In this document: one piece after another, positions 31,790 to 64,000 of the stretch
Layout: the number at the start of each line of letters is the position of its first letter
Numbering within the stretch: the stretch's first letter is position 1
Assembly (NCBI GenBank): GCA_947044405.1
Contig: CAMRHE010000333.1
Span: forward strand, 496,001-560,000
Direction: 5' to 3'
DNA from: Leptodactylus fallax
Taxonomy: Eukaryota > Chordata > Amphibia > Anura > Leptodactylidae
Length of the DNA stretch: 64,000 nucleotides
Notes under the pieces: generated by a model
Told to the model about the DNA's origin: nothing
What the model saw: only the letters and a program-made list of their open reading frames with translations
The model's database searches: none
Position numbers and translations under genes: made by a program

Positions 31790-32146
31790 AACGGACATAA
31801 AATAACGGACAGTAACTGATGGCTGTCAGTTACTGCCCGATATAAGTCCGTTACCCATAGACTTCAATGTTAAAAATAAGACACTTGCTGTCTGTCAAGA
31901 ATCCGTTTTTCCAAACGGACAAAAAAATTCCTGCATGTAGGAATTTTTGTCCGCGAAAAACAATGGACTTCTGACGGATTTGGTGTAAACAGACACAAAC
32001 GGACACAATATAAAAACCCATTGAAATGAATGGAAATTTTAACGGATTTCTGACGGTTCAGCTAGTGTCCGATGCTAAAATATTGTAACGGACAATAGCA
32101 ACGGACACTACTGATGGTCACCAACGGTAGTGTGAACGCCCCCTAA
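31790..32146. mobile_element. MITE-like repeat with ACGGAC motifs
   Basis: Multiple AACGGACA, TAACGGAC and complementary GTCCGTTA or GTCCGTT motifs occur, and the right end reads GTAGTGTGAACGCCCCCTAA. The AGTGTGAAC end matches the style of non-autonomous elements such as 22533-22763. The left boundary is approximate. Confidence 0.5.
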
Positions 32147-33705
32147 CAGTGAACAGAGCTCGGCACAATGTAGTGGTGGCACCAGGGAACTGCAGCTCCA
32201 CTCCCATACTCTTGAATAGGAGTAGAGCTTCTTCTGAATGTGTACAAGTCATCAGTATCCAATGCCCTTTGGTCTTGGACAAGCCCTTTAAGGTTTTTTA
32301 TGCATGACAAAGTATTAAGCAATATAGTGTGACACATAAGTTGAGAAAAATACATACTATACATATTTTTCCCTTGAGTAATTTAAGATTCAGCACTTAT
32401 ATCTAAAATAAAAATTAGCACATCACAGGCTAATATACAAAAACAAAAATAAGGGGGTATATCCAATGTAAGATGCTTTGTCAAAAGTATTCTTCTACAT
32501 AATGCTCGAAAGTAAAACATGAAATACAGTACTAAGAGATGCTTCTCCCTAACACTTCTAGGAGTCCAGATGAGGATGTCATCTCAATGAAGATCATTGA
32601 CTAGTGGGAGGCCATTAACCAGACTGATGGGTCTCCATTGTTCCCTGGGTGTCTATAGAGGTAAGACCATTAATGCACTCCATGCAAGTAGCTCCATGTG
32701 GGAAATGTCCAAAGTCTCTCAGAAGTGAGAAGGACTAGAGGGTTTACAGAGGACTATTTATCTAATATGCTAGTCTATTTAATGTCATAGAAAGATTGTC
32801 TGGGCCCCTAATGATGTAGGAGTCCCTCTTCCCAAAGCTTGGCAAGAAAAGGCTTGAGGGCAGAACAAAGCTGGAAGAACTGCCTAGGCAGGTAAGGAAT
32901 AAGGAAAACAGCATTCACTAGAACTCAGCAGCTTGCAATACATCTAGCAGCAAATACCTCATAGTGGGGTCTAGGAATATGAAAAGCATGCTCCGTAATA
33001 ATTGGTAAACTGTCAGAGTCCTCAAGAATTTGCCTAGAACACTTTGATACACCGTCTTTGGCAAAGATGAGATGATAGCAGAAACAGGAAGTTCATCCAC
33101 TTTAAGGCTAAGCCTTCTTGAGATGCAGAATTCTCCACATAGTCAGAATTTGTAAGGTGCTAGAGTGATAGAACACAGTTTTTGTTCAGTGCCACCTTCC
33201 CTTATTGTAGTAACTTCTGATGATTTATACTTACAGGTATACCATTTTTGTATATAGGGAGGTTAATTCACAATGCCACAAGTTCTTTTGCAAGTGATTC
33301 CACGTTGCATTTAGATAGGAACTGGGACAGTAACCCAGAAAAAAAAATTGCTCTTACCTCCTTGATCAGTAGTGTGAGAATGTGGGAATAGTTCATTCTG
33401 AGAATAAAGGGTTAAGCTTTGGATGTGAAAAGAGCTTGTAGACTCTTCTCCAGAGTCACTAGACCATGAGAAAAAGCTGGGGATAGTCTTCCATATTGGA
33501 AATAGAGATCCCATTCTGAGTTGGGGTGATGGAGTTGAGGAATACCTTATAATTGATGCATAGAGTGAAATGGAGCAGATGGATCAGCAATGCTGCCTGT
33601 CAGTATCAAAAAAATGTTGCCTTCCATCTAGATATGAAAAATGGGCACCCCAATTAAAATTAATTTTTAAAAATTGGAGCCCCCCCAATATTAAAATAAA
33701 AAAAA

Positions 33706-33739
<34 letters not shown>

Positions 33740-35245
33740 CAGCGTGATCGACGTTGTTCCCCCCCCCCCCCTGACTTGATGCACCATGTTCCAGCGGCAG
33801 CAGGGCTTTTGAATTGGAAGAGAAGGTTGAGTCCATAGTAGGAGTGACCTCCAATGTCCACATTGAAAGCAGAGGTGAGAAATAGACATCATTGTCTGCT
33901 CTTGGCCATCCTTGCTCCTTGTATTGTTCCAGCAAAGCATCTAAACTGTAAAATAGAACCACACAGTAAACCTCTATTTCTCCTATTTTGAGCTGTTTAG
34001 TTTAAGAATTTAGTCTAAAAAGCAAGACCAAAGTGCAGAGAAACACATCCATCCTCTCCTAATGCGTGCCAAGGCATACACCTATAATAAATTTTTTTGA
34101 AGTAACAGTACATCTGTGTAGAAACTAAAATGGGGTTGCAGAGTTTGATGATATAACTGCATATTTATGGTTAAGGGTTAAGTACTATATAACATTAATT
34201 TACAGTTTTTGATAACATTCATATGGACAAATATCTCAGATTCTGCATCAGTCAGAAATGTTTAGAAAACTTGACTGCAATGGTCACCTATTCCCTCCAT
34301 CAATTCTTTAGCACAGGCAGATTGTATCAGAAAGACATTTCTAGATGGACGGATCCACATGGACGGTTTGCACACTTTTCTGTTTACTTCACAATCCATT
34401 AGGGGAACGTCTTCCAATCTATACATTGTGAAACGTTTTCATAAATGGCTTCTCTGGGACTATGTAAACTGAACTTATCTAGCTGAACGGTATTGTCTGG
34501 ATAAATATTCCCCCCATCTTAGCAGGGGGCTGTGTTTGTTTACTTAGGTGTCCCTCACCCACAAAATGGACAATTCTATATGAAAATGTTGTCCCGGAAT
34601 TAGATAGGATAGAAAATTCTATACTATATAATTTGCAGTTTACTCATTTTGTTGCACAAAGTAAAAATGAGGCTAATAAATTAAACTAGTAAGACTACAT
34701 CCACATCTGTGTCAGAGTCCATCCACTGCAGTGTCAAGTTGTCCTGCAAACTTGGCTTATTTGTCTGTCAATGTCAGTAAAAAAATAATGTTACCCGGCG
34801 GATCTCATTGTAGTCAATGGGAACCCTCAGGATCCGTCGTTATTCGTCATTAGACATATCCATTTTATTGTTTAATCCCGGACGAAATGACACAAATGTG
34901 AAAAACAACCTTGAAAGGTTCATGTAAAGCCTGAAAAGAGACAGGAAAAAGATTGAAAAACTTCCAGCCTCAGTAAAACCTTTTAGAAATATAACCTGAA
35001 ACACTCATATGAAGTATACATATAAATATTCATTGCAGATTAACTTCTGAAATAATGGGCACATTCTGCATGAATGGGGTGACAGCAGGCGGCACAGGCC
35101 AGTCCTAATAATTGTACCTCTGAATTTCTGAAACTCTTTCAGACACACAGCCAAGAGGTTACATATTCCCCAAAGAGTCAGCCTGGAAAGTCAGGCTCAG
35201 ATTGCAGCAGTAGCTTGTTTTCTCCACCCATTCCAGCTCTCGGTC
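32147..35245. other. No gene seen upstream of TGFBI; A-run at 33711-33739
   Basis: There is no supported gene. A poly-A tract of about 28 bases sits at 33711-33739 and a C-run near 33760-33770. A minus-strand open segment at 33955-33780, starting behind a TTCTATTTTACAG acceptor-like sequence, has plausible amino-acid content but no recognised family. Around 34690-34900 a non-autonomous repeat (CATTGTAGTCAATGGGAACC motif) is likely. Confidence 0.4.
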
Positions 35246-35327
35246 TATTTAACACAGCACAGTTTATGTTTCCTGGCTTTTAGTTCAGAGCAGTGGGAGT
35301 TCGCAACCTGCACTTACTCCTCTCAGA
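35246..35327 (+). promoter_or_regulatory. Candidate TGFBI core promoter and 5' UTR
   Basis: A TATTTAA motif at 35246-35252 could act as a TATA-like element about 80 bases before the start codon, which would leave a leader of roughly 50 bases. The sequence just upstream of the ATG gives A at -3, a good Kozak context. The transcription start is not visible from sequence, and the leader might be longer or contain an upstream exon. Confidence 0.35.
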
Positions 35328-62913
<27,586 letters not shown>

Positions 62914-64000
62914 GTACAAGTTAATCACCATAAGTTAAAGCTTCAGAAAGGAACTGTTGTAGGTGTGGAGAGTCTTACAGGTGTAGGTAGTCTAAACCTA
63001 TATTCACACAAATGACATTCAAGTGAATGGGGCTACTCATATGTCCAATTTTTTGACAGTCCATTTTATCGGACCATCAGAATATAGAACATGCTCTATT
63101 TTTACCCGTTTTGACAGATACCTCAATAGACTCAAATCATGAGGGATCCGTGAAAATGGGTGTCCCTCAGAGATGTAGAGTTTTTCCCTTTTTTCCAGGC
63201 ATTTTGCCCATCGGTCCTGTGAATGTAGATTTACAGGTAGTGCTCCAAATTATGTTATGACACCTTAATGGTTGCTCCAGCGAGACAGCTTCTACTTTGT
63301 GGAGGACAGCTCATTTTCATACATAGAAAACCTTGTATAGCACTGACACAGTAGTAAAATTACTATTCATGTGGTTGAGATGTGTGTTTGTGAATAGGTG
63401 TCAACCTTGCTCTTTATTTGCCCATGTTTATTTCAGTTGAATAAAATAGGGTATGTTATTGATTTGTGTTGCAGATTCCATACCAAAAATCCGCTACTGT
63501 TCTCAATGCAGTGCATGAGGATGAAATTTTAAAACCATCCATATATATGGAAAAAAAAAATCTATATGAATTTCAGAGCATGCAGCAGATTTTTAATTTC
63601 ATGTAACATTTGAGTATACTACATATGGAAATGACAAAGTAGACATTATGATTCTACTTTTCTGAGGAATTTTGGAAACACTATTTTTTGCAAATTGTTG
63701 CATTTTTAGCAGGTGCTAAAATTTCAGTGGTCACTCTTTTCAACAAATTTCATAAATCAATAGTATAGGCAACTATAAGAATATTTATAATATATCTTAT
63801 AAGAGAATAATGCTTCTTTCTGCTCTTATCGGGCTGTTTTCCTGCTCCACATCCCTTCTGCTAAACTGATTTTTAATGCTATATCTATCTTGAGACAGAC
63901 TACAGGTCACATGACTCACATTACACATGTCTATGTAGAGGGGAAGAGGAGTGAGAAGAGAGAAGGAGACATAGCAATAGAAAACCAGTTTAATGTAATG
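62914..64000 (+). other. TGFBI intron 11 (start), with dispersed repeats
   Basis: No further exon is recognised before the window end. A block at 63815-63960 (CTATATCTATCTTGAGACAG, CACATGACTCACATTACAC) matches 8005-8160. A repeat with ATTCACACAAATGACATTC is near 63000-63240. Confidence 0.6.

Noticed and set aside
33584..33962. Minus-strand frames with long Phe runs
   Set aside because: The Phe tract is the poly-A run at 33711-33739 read on the other strand. Only the flanking segment was kept as a low-interest note.
1..35000. Neighbouring genes expected near TGFBI in other vertebrates (for example LECT2 or SMAD5)
   Set aside because: I searched for their recognisable motifs by eye in the open frames and saw none. 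They are probably outside the window.

Overview
This is a vertebrate nuclear window, most likely from an anuran amphibian (inferred from the gene sequence and from the mix of Tc1, hAT, Harbinger, DIRS-like and TTAA-flanked elements). It contains one recognisable host gene: the 5' part of TGFBI (transforming growth factor beta induced protein, an extracellular matrix protein with one EMI and four FAS1 domains). Eleven coding exons on the + strand run from the start codon at 35328 to 62913. They give about 511 codons, through EMI and FAS1 domains 1-3 and into the start of FAS1-4. The remaining exons, expected to include the end of FAS1-4 and the RGD tail, lie beyond the window. Reading phase is continuous across every junction. 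All introns are GT-AG except intron 7, which is GC-AG.

Positions 1 to about 35,000 contain no host gene that I can support. This stretch is a graveyard of transposable elements: a Tc1 transposase piece (1-449); a GC-rich DIRS-like retroelement fragment (about 450-2224) that abuts a second mariner-superfamily end (2225-2456); a repeat of the GGGACAG/TCCCAACT type with an internal minisatellite (5939-6908); an internally deleted Tc1 (6909-7988); a TTAA MITE (8550-9096); a decayed Tc1/mariner (11816-12870); a nearly intact Tc1 (14041-15643); a solo LTR (15823-16258); a 5.7-kb composite hAT shell with an 8-bp target duplication that carries a nested Tc1, minisatellites and several MITEs (17854-23575); a 5'-truncated Tc1 (24309-24766); a TTAA MITE split by an L2-like LINE (26474-27969); and a PIF/Harbinger transposase pseudogene interrupted by a hAT MITE (29243-31244).

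The TGFBI introns are also loaded with repeats, especially the 16-kb intron 2: palindromic MITEs, a tRNA-derived SINE, two Tc1 elements, a mariner relic in intron 3 and TTAA MITEs. All transposase genes seen carry at least one frameshift, stop or deletion, so none looks autonomously active.

I found no undescribed functional system. The most informative observations are nested insertions that can be dated by their target duplications: the hAT insertion that can be removed in silico to restore the Harbinger frame, the large composite hAT, and the LINE-in-MITE. Also notable are the GC-AG intron in TGFBI and MITEs carrying strong 5' splice-site-like motifs next to TGFBI exons. Family names for repeats come from memory of family consensus features and were not checked by a database search.
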